Source: Caprimulgus europaeus (Eukaryota > Chordata > Aves > Caprimulgiformes > Caprimulgidae). Taken from it: 64,000 bases of DNA. The notes beneath the pieces were generated by a model. It was not told the DNA's origin. It was given only the letters and a program-made list of their open reading frames with translations, and searched no databases. The stretch spans positions 10,605,501-10,669,500 of the forward strand of contig OU015543.1 of NCBI GenBank assembly GCA_907165065.1. Reading direction: 5' to 3'. Within the stretch, counting starts at the first letter, position 1, and every line of letters begins with the position of its first letter. Shown piece by piece: positions 13,647 to 27,181 of this stretch. A program made the position numbers and the translations under genes.

Positions 13647-16600
13647 AATAACCTCCCTATGATCAGCAGGAGACCTTTCCCTTTCCTTTCTAGTGGGAGC
13701 TGATAAAGCAGGAGAAGGAGATGAATCTTGTGGCTGCTCCTCATTGTATCAGATAAGGACTTCTCTTAGAAATAATTTATATTGCTGAGCACCTATGGTT
13801 GCTTGTGAACCAGTCAGTGAGGCTCAACTGTAATGTTGAGCTTGACTGGAGACATCTCTCTACAAGGACTGAGACTTAAAGCTCATTTCAGGCAGCCCAG
13901 TGAACAGCCATGCTACAGGAACACTTATTGATCATCAAGAAACCTTCACCAGGATCAAAGCAGTGGCAGAGGGAGTAATTCCCAAACACCACTGCAGGGA
14001 GTCAGAAGTGCACATTTTACTACTTGGTTCCCTTTGTGGAGTACAGGTGCATCCAGGTGAGTATTAGGAATTCAGTGGTTAAATTCAAGCTGTACAGACT
14101 GAGAAGCCAACAAGACCTTCTCATTGACCTCATGAGTCAATGTGAGAATGTTGTGAAGCCCACCCTGGCACGGCGAGGTTAAACTGTTCAGCAGTGTGAT
14201 CCTGCAAGGTGCTGACAAACTGGACTCAGCAGAGATGGACCTTGCTATGCCATCTACAAGAGGTGGGCTCACTTCAGAGATTGCCAAGCACATTTTTGTT
14301 CTTTAAATTATACAAATTGGCTTGCAACCTGCAATAATACACTCTGCACTTTGCTTTGCAGGGGTGTTTTCATGTGCAGAGAGCTAACACAGAAAAGCAG
14401 GAAGAAATCTTGGCCAGTAACAGAGCAGCAATTTTTAGATAATCTCCAGAAAGTCGCACAAAGGCGGGGTGAGGTCCTGATTTCTCAGCTCTGTAAGAGG
14501 ATGTTTTGCTAATTTTAGTGGGATTTTTAAAGCAGTCAAAGTGTGACTCAGAGAGAGGAGAGGTGGTAGAGTTTGGCCAAAGTGTTTAGCTGTAATGGTG
14601 ATGGATCCATCATGGAGTAAGTCCAGATCCAAATCCTCTTTACCATCCTGTGTTGCACGAGGCTTTTGGACACTTCCAGACTAATTTCTTTCTCCCAGTG
14701 TGAGGGAACAACTGTGAGGGCTGTGGGGTGACAAGGAGCAGTAACACCAGAAAGGAACAACATGGCAGAGATAAAGGAGAGGCTGCCTGTGGAAAATGGA
14801 GGTTTAAGGCAGGGATCAGCTCTTTGCTGTGGGGTTCCTGGGCACTACAGTCACCCCAGTAACACTTCCTTCCCATTAACTCCTAACAAGAACTGAGGAG
14901 ATTTCAGAAAAGTGCAAAAAAGAGCCCAAATTTTGCAATAGCCTGCCCCAATCCAAACTTTCCAAAGCCTGAGGGACCTCCAATTCTCCATCAGGAACAG
15001 CTTGAGCTCACTGCTCCCTCCCAGCTTCATCCCTTGAGAGAAGCCACGTCCTCCACCATCAGCCCTACGCAGGAGAGCTCTTCAGATGTTTGTTCCCTGA
15101 ACTACAGACAGCAAACCCTAAATATTTGCCCTCCTCCCCTCTTGAGGCTGAAGGAATGCCTTAAAACATTTCTAATCGTGTAATCTCGGCTGTCATATGA
15201 CCTCAGCAAGAGAAAATGGCCAAATTCAGAGGAAACTGCTTCAACCTATCATTAGCTCTTTCCCCCTCCCCCTCTGTTTTAAATAAACAAATAAACAACT
15301 TTAAAACCCCACAGTCTGGAGGGGGGGTGTTGTTGTTTTCCTTTCCCTAGAAAGCCTGAGGAATTGCATGGTTGGAGACCTTCAGCTCTTCGAAGACGCC
15401 ATGAAACCCACACCACTGGGTGAACAATCCATCCCTCTGCCTGTGGGAGCGTTATCAATAAGGAAAGTCATAAATGGCCCTGCTGAACAGGAACTCAAAG
15501 ACCAAAGTCATGTAACTCAAACAGGCTCAAAGCAAAAGAGTCCCTTTAGTGTGAGGGTGGTCTGTGTAAAGTTAGGAGACACCTGCTAGCAAGTCCTGAG
15601 ACACTAGCATCTGTGTAAACTTGCCCCCTCCCTGTGCCCACAGCCCTTATAAGGTGTTGAATGAAGCAGTTTCATGAAAAAGGCTCTGTTTGGGGCAGTT
15701 CTAAGGCTTACATATACCTAAGGAAAACAGAGCCGGTGCTGTGCAGTCCTGGGATGGATTACCAGGGACCACAGGGAAGCCTATTAATTATTGTGACAAG
15801 CTGATCTGCTCGCTGCCTGGTGGCTTGAGCTGCAACCGAAGGGGTGGGTGTGCACACGATAACAGCCCTCTCTGTACGAGGGTTTCGGGAGAGCACAATA
15901 AAGTCCAGAGGATCTAAAGGAACCAGAGCAGGAAGGGGGAACATGAAGCTGAAGGAATATGTCCACCTGGAGCTGAGAGCTGAGAGGTGGTGGGGTCAGC
16001 CCCAGCCTCCCGTGCATCCCTGGATCAGGAGTGGTACCCCTGGCCCCACTGCAGCATCTCCTGGTTGCATCACCGTGGGCAGCACGGCACCATGGCAAGG
16101 GAGAGGGTTGGCAGAGCAGTTCTGGGCCATCCAGATCGTGGTCCTTTGGCTCCTCAGATCAGCAGCAAGAAGGATTTGCACACTGATTTATTTTTAATTG
16201 GAATGTAAAAGCCAAACAGTGAAACCTCTACATGCAAGGCCATCACACTTCCTTATGAATTAAACAGTGGAAATATTTTAGCGCTGGCAAAGCTGAAATC
16301 TGGAAATACCAATATTTCACCAAAGCGGTTTTTAATATGCAGAAGTGTCGTCCATGTTACTGTGAAGTTTCTGGCTGTAGGTGAAATCTTCTCATCATCA
16401 ACTCTCAATCTAACACACACTTATCTTAAAGGACATTTACTTTCCTGTGCTTACCGACTGCATTTGAATTGTCAAATGACACTTTGCTGAAATTATTAAA
16501 ACCTAGAGGTCACAGAGAACCCAGCTTGAAAGCAGGAACACCCATTCTTTCCTCTGAGCAAAAGTGCATATTTGGAATTTTAAATGCAATTTTTTTTTTA

Positions 16601-16912
16601 TTTTTTTATGGAGGAAGAATCACTTTTCTGGCAGGCAAGTACAGACAGAGCATTTGAAAGAAGGTTCTGCTTTAATTTGTGACAAGTGCTGTGAATAGAT
16701 TCTCTGCTCTGCTGTCAGAGGGAAGGGATGGAGCAGATCCCCGACTGCAGTGCAGCGAGGAGCCGGGGAGCCTGGGGTGGGTGAGTGGGGCCTTCACACA
16801 ACCCTCTCTGCTTGTGTCCCTGGTGGGTGTTTTACAGCAGGTTCTCTCAGCTCCCCAGAGCAGATCACAGGGGACCTGACAGCCTGCTCCCTTGGAGAGG
16901 GTGGTGGGGAGA
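13647..16912. other. Intergenic stretch, no gene seen
   Basis: Unique sequence without recognisable exons. AT-rich, non-repetitive blocks at 15150-15270 and 16190-16460 look like possible conserved non-coding DNA. This is a guess from texture only. Confidence 0.6.
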
Positions 16913-17690
16913 ATCATAGAATCATTTGATTGGAAGAGACCTTTGAGATGATCAAGTCCAACTGTACCTGTCCACTACTAAACCAGATCTCTGAGCACCT
17001 CATCTACCCATCTTTTAAATACCTTCAGGGATGGGAACACAACCACTTCCCTGGGCAGCCCATCCAAGTGCCTGAGAACCCTTTCAGGGAAGAAATTTTT
17101 CCTGACATCCAATCTGAACCTCCCTTGGCACAACTTGAGGCCATTTCCTCTTGTTCTACCACTAGTTACCTGAGAGAAAAGACACACACCTGCCTCTCTC
17201 CACCCTCCTTTCAGGGAGTTGTAGAAATTGAGGTCTCCCCTCAGCCTCCTTTTCTCCAGGCTCAACACCCCCAGTTCCCTCAGCTGGGAACTCAGCACAC
17301 TTGTGCTCCAGACCCTTCCCCAGCTCCGTTGCCCTTCTCTGGACACGCTCCAGCACCTCCACGTCCTTCTTGGAGTCAGGGGCCCAAAACTGGACATAGT
17401 ATTCAAGATGTGGCCTCACCAATGCTGTATAGAGGGGAAGGATAACTTCCCTGGTCCTACTGGCCACACTAGTGCTGATCCAGGCCAGGATGCTGCTGGC
17501 CTTCTTGGCCACCTGGGCACTCTACTGGCTCATAGTCAGCTGCTGTCGACCAACACCTCCAGGTCCTTTTCCACTGGGCAGCTCTCCAGCCACTCTTCCC
17601 CAAACCTGTAGCATTGCATGGGGTTGTTGTGACCCAAGGTCAGGACCTGGCACTTGGCCTTGTTGAACCTGTCACAGACCACCCCCTCCC
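16913..17690 (-). mobile_element. CR1 retrotransposon fragment with ORF2 tail remnant
   Basis: Antisense to the window. It begins with ATCATAGAATCATTTGATTGG (3' end) and runs back into the end of the reverse-transcriptase ORF. On the minus strand [20 protein letters not shown], then [21 protein letters not shown] and [14 protein letters not shown] can be read in different frames, so the ORF is broken. The longest CR1 copy in the window, 5'-truncated near 17690. Confidence 0.94.
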
Positions 17691-18404
17691 CCTGACCACT
17701 GGCTCTTGTTCCAAGCCCCAGTGGAAAGCCAGGCTCCAGCTGCTGGGACACCCACACAGCTCGGGCTGAGGAAAGGCCAGTGGTATCTGGCTTATATACT
17801 CCAGCTGCAGGAATGTTTTCTTTCTGTGGGATAAGCCTTATCTGTTCCCCTGGTTCATGCTTCCTTTTAGGGTGTTCAGCAAACTGACAGGAAAGGTAAA
17901 GATGTTCAGCATCAACAAAAATCCTCAAGTTAAACCACGTCACAGGACATTTGCAGATTAGCCATAACCTTCCTGTTCTGTGGTGGCTCTCAGTGGGACG
18001 TGCTGTGGTGCATCCCAGGACAAGCCAAGCTGTGAGGACAGATGGTGCCAAAAACACTCAGACATGGAGCAGTGAGCCAGCAAGCTGGAAAGATGACGAG
18101 AAGCCACCTTGCCCAGGTGCTGAGCCAGGTCTGTGCCTCTGAGTGCCCGTTAGATTGCAGCGTGGGGAGCAAACCCTGCCCGAGTAGAGCACGGAGGTGA
18201 AAACAAAAGCCTCAGGGTTTTTGAGGGCAGAGTTTCCCCAACACCTCTCTGGTGTTACCCCTGTGTTGGGCTGGTTTTTAGGTCCATACTGTATTGCATC
18301 AAAGCTTCAGAAGCTGCTTTTATTCTGACGAGGCTCCACTTGTTTGAGAGCTGCAGTGAGGAACAGGAGCAGCAACACAGGGATATGTTTGTATTTGTCT
18401 CTTC
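17691..18404. other. Intergenic stretch between CR1 copies, nothing seen
   Basis: Unique sequence of mixed composition with no exon, RNA gene or repeat recognised. Confidence 0.55.
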
Positions 18405-18705
18405 GCAAGCCGCTCTTCACAGTGATGTCCAGTGGTAGGACAAGGGGCAATGGGTGTGAGCTGGAACACAGGAGGTTCCACTTAAATTTGAGAAGGAACT
18501 TTTTTATGGTGAGGGTAACAGAGCACTGGAACAGGCTGCCCAGGGAGGTTGTGGAGTCTCCTTCTCTGGAGACATTCAGGACCCGCCTGGACGCCTTCCT
18601 GTGTGATCTTATCTGGGTGTTCCTGCTCCGGCAGGGGGATTGGACTGGATGAGCTTTCGAGGTCCCTTCCAACCCCTGACATTCTGTGATTGTGTGATTC
18701 TGTGA
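18405..18705 (+). mobile_element. CR1 retrotransposon 3' fragment
   Basis: Sense orientation. It reads GGACAAGGGGCAATGGGTGT, GGAACAGGCTGCCCAGGGAG, GGATTGGACTGGATGAGC, then GTGATTGTGTGATTCTGTG. Same subfamily as the copies at 29468-29970 and 60587-61107. The end of the CR1 ORF2 ([19 protein letters not shown]) is still open. Confidence 0.94.
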
Positions 18706-20443
18706 AGCCTCACAGCAGGTTGATGAGTTCCCATTTCACAGAGAGGCACTGAGAGATGGAGTCGAGAAGAGGTTCCACAAGGTAGTCCAGACAGGGTTTG
18801 GACCATGTGCCCTCTGACCCTAGTCCACTTCTCACTAAGTGCAGCCAAGTCCATAACAACAGAGAGCCACCAGCCCTTTCAAGCCTCCTGGAGTCACAGC
18901 AGAGCTGCTGGCATCCCCTCCCTGCCTGTCCTGTGCCCTCCCATGTTAAACTGCTGGAATGAAGGAGCAGAGAGACGTCAGGGTTCAGATGTTCAGTATT
19001 TTAGCCATGTGAAGCTAAACATGAGATACTTGAGGCAAAGGATGAAGATTCAGCTTCCTACAACCTTGAGATGACAACTGGTGACTTCTGCTGCCTCACC
19101 TACAGACTCCATGAGAAGGATTCAGCATCAAAAAATTACTGCAGCCCCAACTCCAACACCTGAACGCAAGCACCAGCAACATAAAGGTCACTCTGAAGGA
19201 GAGGGGATGGAGGAAAACGGTGCATGATGGCAGAGCAGAGCTAGGAAGACATTTCCTACCGTGAAAGGCCCTTCTCTTCCCTCCCCTTCCTCTACTACCA
19301 ATAAAGACATGGTCTGAGGCACACAGACTCCAGCCCTAGCTTGCTCCAGCTGCTAACAGAGGGCAGTGACATTATCATCACTACGTTTACTGGTGCACCT
19401 GCAAATATACCCTGCAAATTTTCTAGCCCACGCTGAAATCCAGCTTGTTCACCTCCTCCCAGGTTATTTCACCTACACAACCTGAATGATTTTGCATGGA
19501 TGTGCTCACAATCATTTCGCTGGGAATCCAGCCCCATCTTCACTAACATAATCCAACCTGACTTAACTATGACACGCTTCACCCCAGTGCCTTCCCAGCG
19601 AGTCGGAAGGCAGTCACGCTGCCTGCCAGCTTCACACCCTCCTTGCAATCAGCAAAGCTTGCTTCTCAGCTCCATTTTCATGCCTCCTGGAGAGCTCCTC
19701 GGTGCTGATCTGAAGTTTGGATGCAGTGTTGTTTTTATATATAAATGACATTATGACAAATGATGAAGGATTAAATTACACTTCAATCAAATCAAGCCAA
19801 ACCAGTAGGGATCGAGGTCCCAGTGGAAAGTATACACGGAGTTCCTCAGCTTCCTGATTTGAATGACTTTGTTCTTCTTCCAGAGGAAGAGGGGGGGGGT
19901 GGGGGATGAAGGAGAAGAGAGGGGAAAGGGAGAGGAGGGGGGAATTTGGCCTAAAATGAAACATTTTCCTTTTAAGTTGAACATTTGAAAATGGCTGGGA
20001 GGAAAGAACTGAAACACTGTAATGGCTGATACTGAAGAACAGCCTGGGACTTTTGCTTTTTGAGAACAGAAGCCAGAGAGAGAGCTGTGGTGTGAAAAAG
20101 GCAACGCTGTATGCCTTGAAGGGGAAGGTGTTTGCAGCAGCCCATCTCCTGCAGACACTGAAAACCCCCTGCAAGGCACTAACCCAATTAGCTTTGCGAA
20201 GAGCTGCGCTGTGAAAAGGCAAAGGCACTGACAGTGGTTTTGGTAAAGGCTAAAGACAGCTTCACTCTGCCTTGCACTCCTGTCACAGTCACTTTATTAT
20301 CTTTGTATTGCCAGATCTTGCAGAAGTTGGCTCAAGAGCCTTCAGCTCCGAATCTCTGTCCAGCTAGAAAGCTTCTGTCAGCACCACGCTGGCTCACAAC
20401 ACTGTTTTAAACATGGGACCGTTTCTAAATGCTGCACAAACAG
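18706..20443. other. Intergenic stretch, no gene seen
   Basis: Unique sequence. It contains a purine-rich, G-rich patch at 19880-19945 and otherwise no recognisable feature. Confidence 0.55.
19880..19945 (+). repeat. Purine-rich (G/A) low-complexity tract
   Basis: A run of G broken by a single T, then GGAGAAGAGAGGGGAAAGGG-type sequence. Several G runs of three or more could form a quadruplex on the plus strand. Confidence 0.8.
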
Positions 20444-20573
20444 TCACAGAATCACAGAATTTCCTGGATTGGAAAAGCCCTTTAAGCTCATCGAGTCCCA
20501 TCATTAACCCAACACTGACAGTTCCCCGACTGACCCATGTCCCTCAGCACTGTGTCTACACGACTCTTATTCC
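20444..20573 (-). mobile_element. CR1 retrotransposon 3' fragment, short
   Basis: Antisense fragment beginning CACAGAATCACAGAATTTCC, then TTAAGCTCATCGAGTCCC. It is diverged and only about 130 bp long. Confidence 0.85.
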
Positions 20574-21107
20574 AAGACGGAGTCAGCCTGTAGTAGGTGG
20601 GTAGATAGACAGACAGACAGATGGACGGGCAGATATTGTGCTGGAGAATTTGCATCAGGTAGTTTGCTCTAGAAGTTGTATTCAATACTGATTTTTGGGT
20701 GCAAATCTTTGATATTGTGGATGATAGATCCCACGAGTGAAAGTCCAAACAAGGGAAGCAGAATAAATACATCAGGGTCTCCTTCAGCTTGATGGTTTTC
20801 TCTGAAAGACAATCCATCAGGTTCACTTAATTGTGACACACTTCACCATCCCAGGATGGTGGCTGTCTGATGAGCTCAGACAAACTCAAAACCTTCCTGG
20901 AAAATGAGGTCAACATTTCAGAAAGCATTTCTTAAAACTTTGGCACTTTACCTGCATGTAAACCTGAAGCAGAGAGGGTAGAAGACCTTTTCCCACCTCC
21001 TCATTTGATTATTACTGTCCTCAAATGACATGCACCACCAGCACGTGGTATCTGCAGGTCATCCATTAATCTGCAGAGGGAGTGATGGACAAGTTTCCCT
21101 GTGTTTA
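20574..21107. other. Intergenic stretch, nothing seen
   Basis: Unique sequence apart from a short AGAC run at about 20602-20622. Confidence 0.55.
20602..20622 (+). repeat. (AGAC/AGAT)n microsatellite
   Basis: TAGATAGACAGACAGACAG-type run. Confidence 0.8.
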
Positions 21108-21335
21108 TCATAGGATCATATAGAATCACAGATGGTTTGGGTTGGGAAGGACCTTAAAGCTCATCTAGTCCCAACCCCCTGCTGTGGACAGGGTTGCCAA
21201 CCACTAGATCAGGCTGCCCAGGGCCCCATCCAACCTGGCCTTGAATGGGGCATCCACAACTTCTCTGGGCAACCTGTTCCAGTGTCTCACTACCCTCTGA
21301 TTGAAAAATTTCCTCCTAATATCCAACCTAAACCT
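21108..21335 (-). mobile_element. CR1 retrotransposon 3' fragment
   Basis: Antisense copy. Landmarks: ATAGAATCACAGATGGTTTG, GGACCTTAAAGCTCATCTAG, CAACTTCTCTGGGCAACCTG and CTCCTAATATCCAACC. 5'-truncated near 21335. Confidence 0.93.
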
Positions 21336-24248
21336 CAGGCAGTTTACATTATTCCGATCATAAGAGGTGTGTCCGCTGTGTGTGTACCTGCTAGAAGACC
21401 CTCTTCCATGTCAGAAATGAAAATGTTAGTCTCACCAAAATGAGAGGCAAAAAGAACACTTCAGCAGGGCTGGGACATCACTGTCAGTGAGTGGTAAAGC
21501 CACTTCCACCAGAAAAAGAACGAAGCCCACAAAAGCACACACATGCACACGTGTCCACACACGTGCTCAGGCACACGCGCCAGCCTGCAGCTCGACGGGA
21601 TCAAAAGCAGAAGATCACCCCTTTCTAAAGGTCTTTTTTTGTTCTGAATTTTCTCCCTCTACTAATGGGCTTTGCAAAGTGTCTTAAAGAATAACTTAAG
21701 CAATAATTCCCATTTGTTACCTATAGTTAACGTCCAATCTCTTCACATTACATCTCAACTTGCTGACACAGAAATCAAGGAGAACACTTGCAGAAATCAA
21801 GATCCAAATTGGTTCAGCCTCTGAGGATAATAAAGACTTAGAAATATGTATAAATTTAAGTGGTTTTGAATAAGGACAGCGTTTCAAAAAGAAGTTGAAT
21901 TGTTACTTTGAAATAAGCCATTATTTTTTGCTTTTTTAAATTCCACTCTTTAATAAGGGATGAGATCCAGCCCGCCAAGAACCAAGGAGAGTTTTTAATG
22001 CAAATGAAAAGCAGCATTTAAGAAGTGCAAGTATCCCATAATAGAGCCCACACCAAATTGCCAGCTCCCAGACCTGCCTGGAGCATCCAGAGGTCCATCC
22101 AACCCAGGAGATCAGAGCAAGAGAGTTTAGAGGCCCCATCCTCGAGAGTGCTGACCTCGTGATTCACCTTGTTTCTCCTGGTGAGACCTTGGGGCTCACA
22201 CCACAGCCCCATATTCAAACATCTCCAGCCAAAGAGTGCGGGAGGTCTAACCTGGAGTCAGATCCAGACACACAATGCAGGCAGATGCTGCCATGGAAGG
22301 GAAGGGATGGGAGGAGATCTTCTGAAGTCCCCTTGGACTGTTTTCACTGTCCCTGTCCAGTGTCCCAGGAAAACTTTGTATTTCACTGGCATTGATGAAA
22401 GAAAGCCTTTCTCTCCCACAGTGCCATCCTTGGTGAAAAAAAATCTGGCCAGGAAGCATCATTGGCATGAGCATGAGTGATTCACACACCCTTGAACAAG
22501 TTTAGGATCTTCATGCTTGAGAACCTCCATGGATACTCACTCCTGGCACTGGCCAGATCTTTGCAAACCTTTGTGTGGTGGGTGAGAGAGGAAAGAAATA
22601 GTTCTTGGCTCTCGTGCAGCTGGAGAAGGCAGCAGCAGGACAGCAGGTTCTCTCTTTCTTCCCCATGCAAAGAGAAGCGGAGCAGTGTGGTGCCTCCTTC
22701 ACGCCCAGCCATGCCACAGGGTATTCCTCAGTTGTGTGGACACGCTTCTCCTGACCTGGGAGAGCAGAGCCTGCTCCATTGAGAGCATGGAGGCACTGGA
22801 GCAGTGAGGATGAGATGGCAGGTGGGGGATGAAGGCACATCCAGCAGAGGATGGGGCTGCCCCACAGCATGCATGCAGGGGGAAGGTGGGGAGCAGGGAG
22901 GAGACCTGCTGCAGCGGAGCAGGGCTCAACAGGAGACCATCAGTGGAGTGAAAACAGGAGTTGGCCCTGGACAATAGGCCCAATTAGCCACCCTCCCACA
23001 AACAAACAGCCCCTCAGCCCAACTTCTGCAAAGATGGCTCAGAAAAGAAAAGGGCCAGAGGATTGGAGGGCTCAACCTCAGTCATGTACATCTATTTAAC
23101 AAGAAAACTCATTGATAAGCAAACCACCTGATGCTTGCACAGCAGAAAAGAAAACACCTGGTTCTGCCTGTGGCTTGATAAGCCAATATCTTTAATCTTT
23201 TCCTTTTTTTTTTCCTTTTTTTTTCGCTTGATGACTGAAGTACACACTCTGTGCGGCCCTGCGCTCCAGCCACACTGGTAATAGTAACAAAGCTTTGATG
23301 TCCCCCTCATTCAACAGAATGTTGTTTAGTTCAAAGCGAAGAACAGAGGCAATTCTTTGCTTTTAAATTATTAGCTCCCTAAGTCTTCTGTAATGATATA
23401 GTTTGACTGAAGTGTGCAGTTTATTAACTACATAAAGACGATATTATTAGAGCGAAGAAAGGCAGCCGAAAGTTTTGCCTTTCAGCTCAGCAGCAGGGGT
23501 TTTTGATACTTTGATCTCAATCAATGCTAAATGTCTTTGTGAGATAGAGGGAGCAGCAGAAATTACCTTTGGCACCATGACTACATCAATTATTTAGTTC
23601 TTTTTCTTATAAATTAAAGTGTTCTTCAACTTTTGGCCCAATTTTTTCCTCTTTCTTTTTCCCCCCCTGTTCAGTTGATTGGGAAAATAATAAAAAAAAA
23701 AAAAGCTGACTGGAAGAAATCTGGCTGTGAACATTAATAAAAATCCCACTGACCTTTCTCAGTCCTGGTCTGGAAGGGTCTTCTCTGGGATGAGGAGATG
23801 GATTAATGTGAACAACAACAGGAAAAGGGTAGCTTGGAGTAAAGTGCTGTTTAACCAATGGTTGTGTGGGTTGTTATTGCAAATTTCTCTCTGTTTAGCC
23901 TAATTCCTCTCTCTTTTTTATTTTGGTCTTTTCCAATATTGCTAGCATGAATCCAGCTGGAAAAATAGGACACCTGATGGAAACAAAAGGATTGCTCTAA
24001 GCAGGATTTAAAGTGTTGGTGTTTATTAAAGTTCCTTCCATCGCTCTCAGCACAACGCAACAGAGGGAAAGTTTGGGAACAAGAATGAGGCAGCTCCATC
24101 TTGGGTAAGGACAAGAATAAATGCAGGTGTCCTAAGGCTTCCAAAGAGCTTGCAAAGAGCCAAACCACTGTGCTTGGGGCTGCAGGAGGTGCCTACATGC
24201 TACATGTTGGATGCACCAACTGCCATTGAAGCCACTGGTGCCAGATAA
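21336..24248. other. Intergenic stretch, no gene seen
   Basis: No exon recognised. The block at 23290-23560 is AT-rich and non-repetitive with a CTTTGATC (TCF/LEF-type) site at 23509-23516, so it may be regulatory. This is weak evidence. T-rich runs lie near 23200-23225. Confidence 0.55.
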
Positions 24249-24528
24249 TCCCACCCATGTATAAATTACCACCAAATCCCACCCATATATAAATTATGAC
24301 CAAATCCCACCCATATATAAGTTGTCACCAAATCCCACCCAGATATAAATTACCACCAAATCTCACCCATATATAAATTAAGACCAAATCCCACCCATAT
24401 ATAAATTATGACCAAATCCCACCCATATATAAGTTATCACCAAATCCTTCCCATCTATAAGTTATCACCAAATCACTCCCACACATAAATTGTCACCAAA
24501 TCCCACCCATACCAAAGTTGTGTCCACT
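24249..24528 (+). repeat. 28-bp minisatellite, ten units
   Basis: TCCCACCC-type starts fall at 24249, 24277, 24305, 24333, 24361, 24389, 24417, 24445, 24473 and 24501, an exact 28-bp spacing with no indels. The unit reads approximately TCCCACCCATATATAAATTA followed by YSACCAAA. Substitutions separate units, and variants with AAGTT versus AAATT alternate in parts. Confidence 0.95.
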
Positions 24529-27181
24529 CTTGAGTCAGTCTCCTATAGCCATTGGAGGGAATAAGCCATTTCCAAAGTTAATTAATTCTCTTCTAAGCGA
24601 GGTGATCAATTCCTCTGGGCACAGAGGGAACCCAACATGATGGGGCTAGATGTGAGCAGGGATAACACAGCCCAGTGCTTCTGCTGGATACCAACAAATG
24701 GACAGATATTTCAAGGGGATTTGTGCTCTTCTAATACTCCAGGGAAGAGATCAGGCTGATGGTCAGAGAGCAGAGCCAAGGGAGGAGGGTATTCCTGCAA
24801 TTTGGAGGACAGAAATTGATGGCTGGGCTTCAGTGCTGTGGTGTACTAGAGTATAAACCACTGGAACCAGAACCTCAGCTGGGAACATGAGCAGAAGGAC
24901 CACGGAGATGCTGAGGAGCCAGCTTTACACCAGGACTGAGCCTGATGAGGATTTAAAATAGTGTCCTTTGGCCATAGAATTTTTTTGTGAGCGAGAAATA
25001 AAAGAGGTCTCTGCAAAGATGTTGAAGCATGAACTATGGAAACTTCGATATATTTCTATGTAGAACATGTTGGAGAACAACATAATTCTGTTTTCATGGT
25101 GATCAAAGTTCTGCAAGAAGAAGGACTTGAGACAGTGTGCTGAGCTGCTATGGCAACATGAATTTTAAAAAGTAAACTGACTTTGCAAGAGCTTATCTTT
25201 TCCTCTTTAGTTGTGGTGCAGAACAGATCTGGGAACCTCTGCCCTAAAAGGGCTCCTGTGAGGTGCTCACCTCTACTTCTGGGGCAGGTGTATTGCAAAA
25301 TGCATAAAACATCTCCCTCATGGCAAGGAGAAAATTACCCCAGTGACTGGGCTTCTTCCTGCACCCCGGGGCTCCTGCACCCCAGAAAGCCAAGTCACGA
25401 TGACTCTTTCCTAAGATATTTATCATAATTCAGCTATTCAGATGTTGGGGTGAGTGTACCATGAACCACTTCAGTTTGACTGACATCCTGTTCCGGGACC
25501 TGAGGAGGATGTAACGCGACGCAGCCCCTGCTCAGAGGTGAATTCCACCCACAGAGCACCGTTTCCAAGAGCATCACGACGTGGGCTCAGCTTACATCTC
25601 AGCTTTCAAGCCACCCTCACAAAATGGAAAGGCAGCGGTGTCAGGAAGGTTTCTGACGGCTCCTTTCACAAGGGGATGCTGTGAAGAGCTGTCACACTCT
25701 GAGTCAGCTGTTCTGCCACGGTTGGCATTTCAGGCAGGAAGAGCCTGTTCACAGAGCTATCCCAACCATGCTGCCTGCCAAAACCACACTGGGAATCTCA
25801 TGGGAACAAGCCTTCTCCTGAGCCAGCTGGTACTTCCTGCTCCCGAAGGTCTGATCCTGCTGGATGCTGAGCATTCTTTGTTCCATTTTTAAAATTAACG
25901 AGACTTGAGCAATGCACGGTCCAAGACTTCAGAGAAAAAACCCCAAACAACAAGCCCTCAGTGTTCTTGGCCCTTTGGCTGTGTGTCCCAGCTGGAGAGG
26001 AGGGAGAGAAATGTCAGATTGAAAAGGAGATTTGAGAGATGCTGATTGTCTGGAGTACAGATCTCTAATTGGGACATTTTAATCAAGTCCAACGAGTTGG
26101 ACATGCCCCTCCATACACCCCTGCTCCCACCCTGCATGCCAGGCACACCGAGGTGTGTCCCCCAGCCCCACAGCACGGCTGCAGAGCCACGGCTGGAGCT
26201 GGTCTGGCCCCAAAGCTGGCAGCAGGATACATCTCCTGCCGTCCCTCCAGCAGAGGCTGAGGTTCAGGAGCATGGGACTCACTCCCATCCTATCCCAACA
26301 GTGTCCCCTTGAGGTTGATGGCTGAGCCAGCCTGGGAAGAGACCTCACAGAGGTTTAAGGGAGCCCCAGAAGCTGCTCTTGCTTTTCAGGCTGGTCCACT
26401 GCTGCAGAGCGAGCGTGCAGACAAATCCCAGCAGCTGTGGGTCAGCAAAGGACGCTGGAGGAGCCCACCCTAACGTGGGGTGTAGGACCTCCACAGCTGG
26501 GAGTGCAGCACGTGGTAGAACCACACAGCTAATTAAGCATCTTCCTTCCAAGTTCATTCAAACAATTTCTGAAGTCTGATCATTGTGGCCCCTCCTGCAG
26601 CACAGATCTGGAGCACAGGGAGCAATTCCAGCACCAGCGAGGTGGAGTGGGACCACAGGGCCAGGGCTGCTCTGTGGGTCCATGCCAGCCACGAGCCCCC
26701 GCAGCTGTGGGAAGCAGGAGAGCGGAGCTGCTGTGGCGAGGGCATGGGGCTTCTGAGCTGCTGCTGGAGTCTCCTTTCTTCTGTCAGCCAAGCAGCAGGG
26801 AGTTTTCTGAGAAACTGCCCACAGGGAGCGATCACTTTTTCCAGTCATTAACCTTACACATCCCTCACATTATCGGAATACCTTGGATGTCTCCGTTGCT
26901 GCAGTGAGCTAATTCTTCCAGGTGACTCCAGGCAGCGTTAAATGGGCTCCTGCACAGCGAGGGGATTTGAACTGCGAGAGCTGAAAGCGCTCCCAGCTCC
27001 AGCACGCCAGGCCTCCAGCAGGGCACAGATCCTCAGATGTCACCGTGCGAGCGCAGCGTGGTGCCAGGAGGGATCTGTGGCCTCCGGAGCAGCGGTTCTC
27101 AACCTGCGGCCAGCAAGAGCCTGCAGGGTCCGTGGGTGAAGGGAGGAAGGAAGGAAGGAAAGCAAGGCACAGGCTTGGGAT
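24529..27181. other. Intergenic stretch, no gene seen
   Basis: Unique sequence, GC-richer after about 26100, with no exon recognised. A short GGAA run lies at 27146-27162. Confidence 0.55.

Noticed and set aside
17536-18057. A 173-codon minus-strand frame with some protein-like text
   Set aside because: Its downstream half ([16 protein letters not shown]) is a CR1 ORF2 fragment and the rest is chance read-through of unique DNA.
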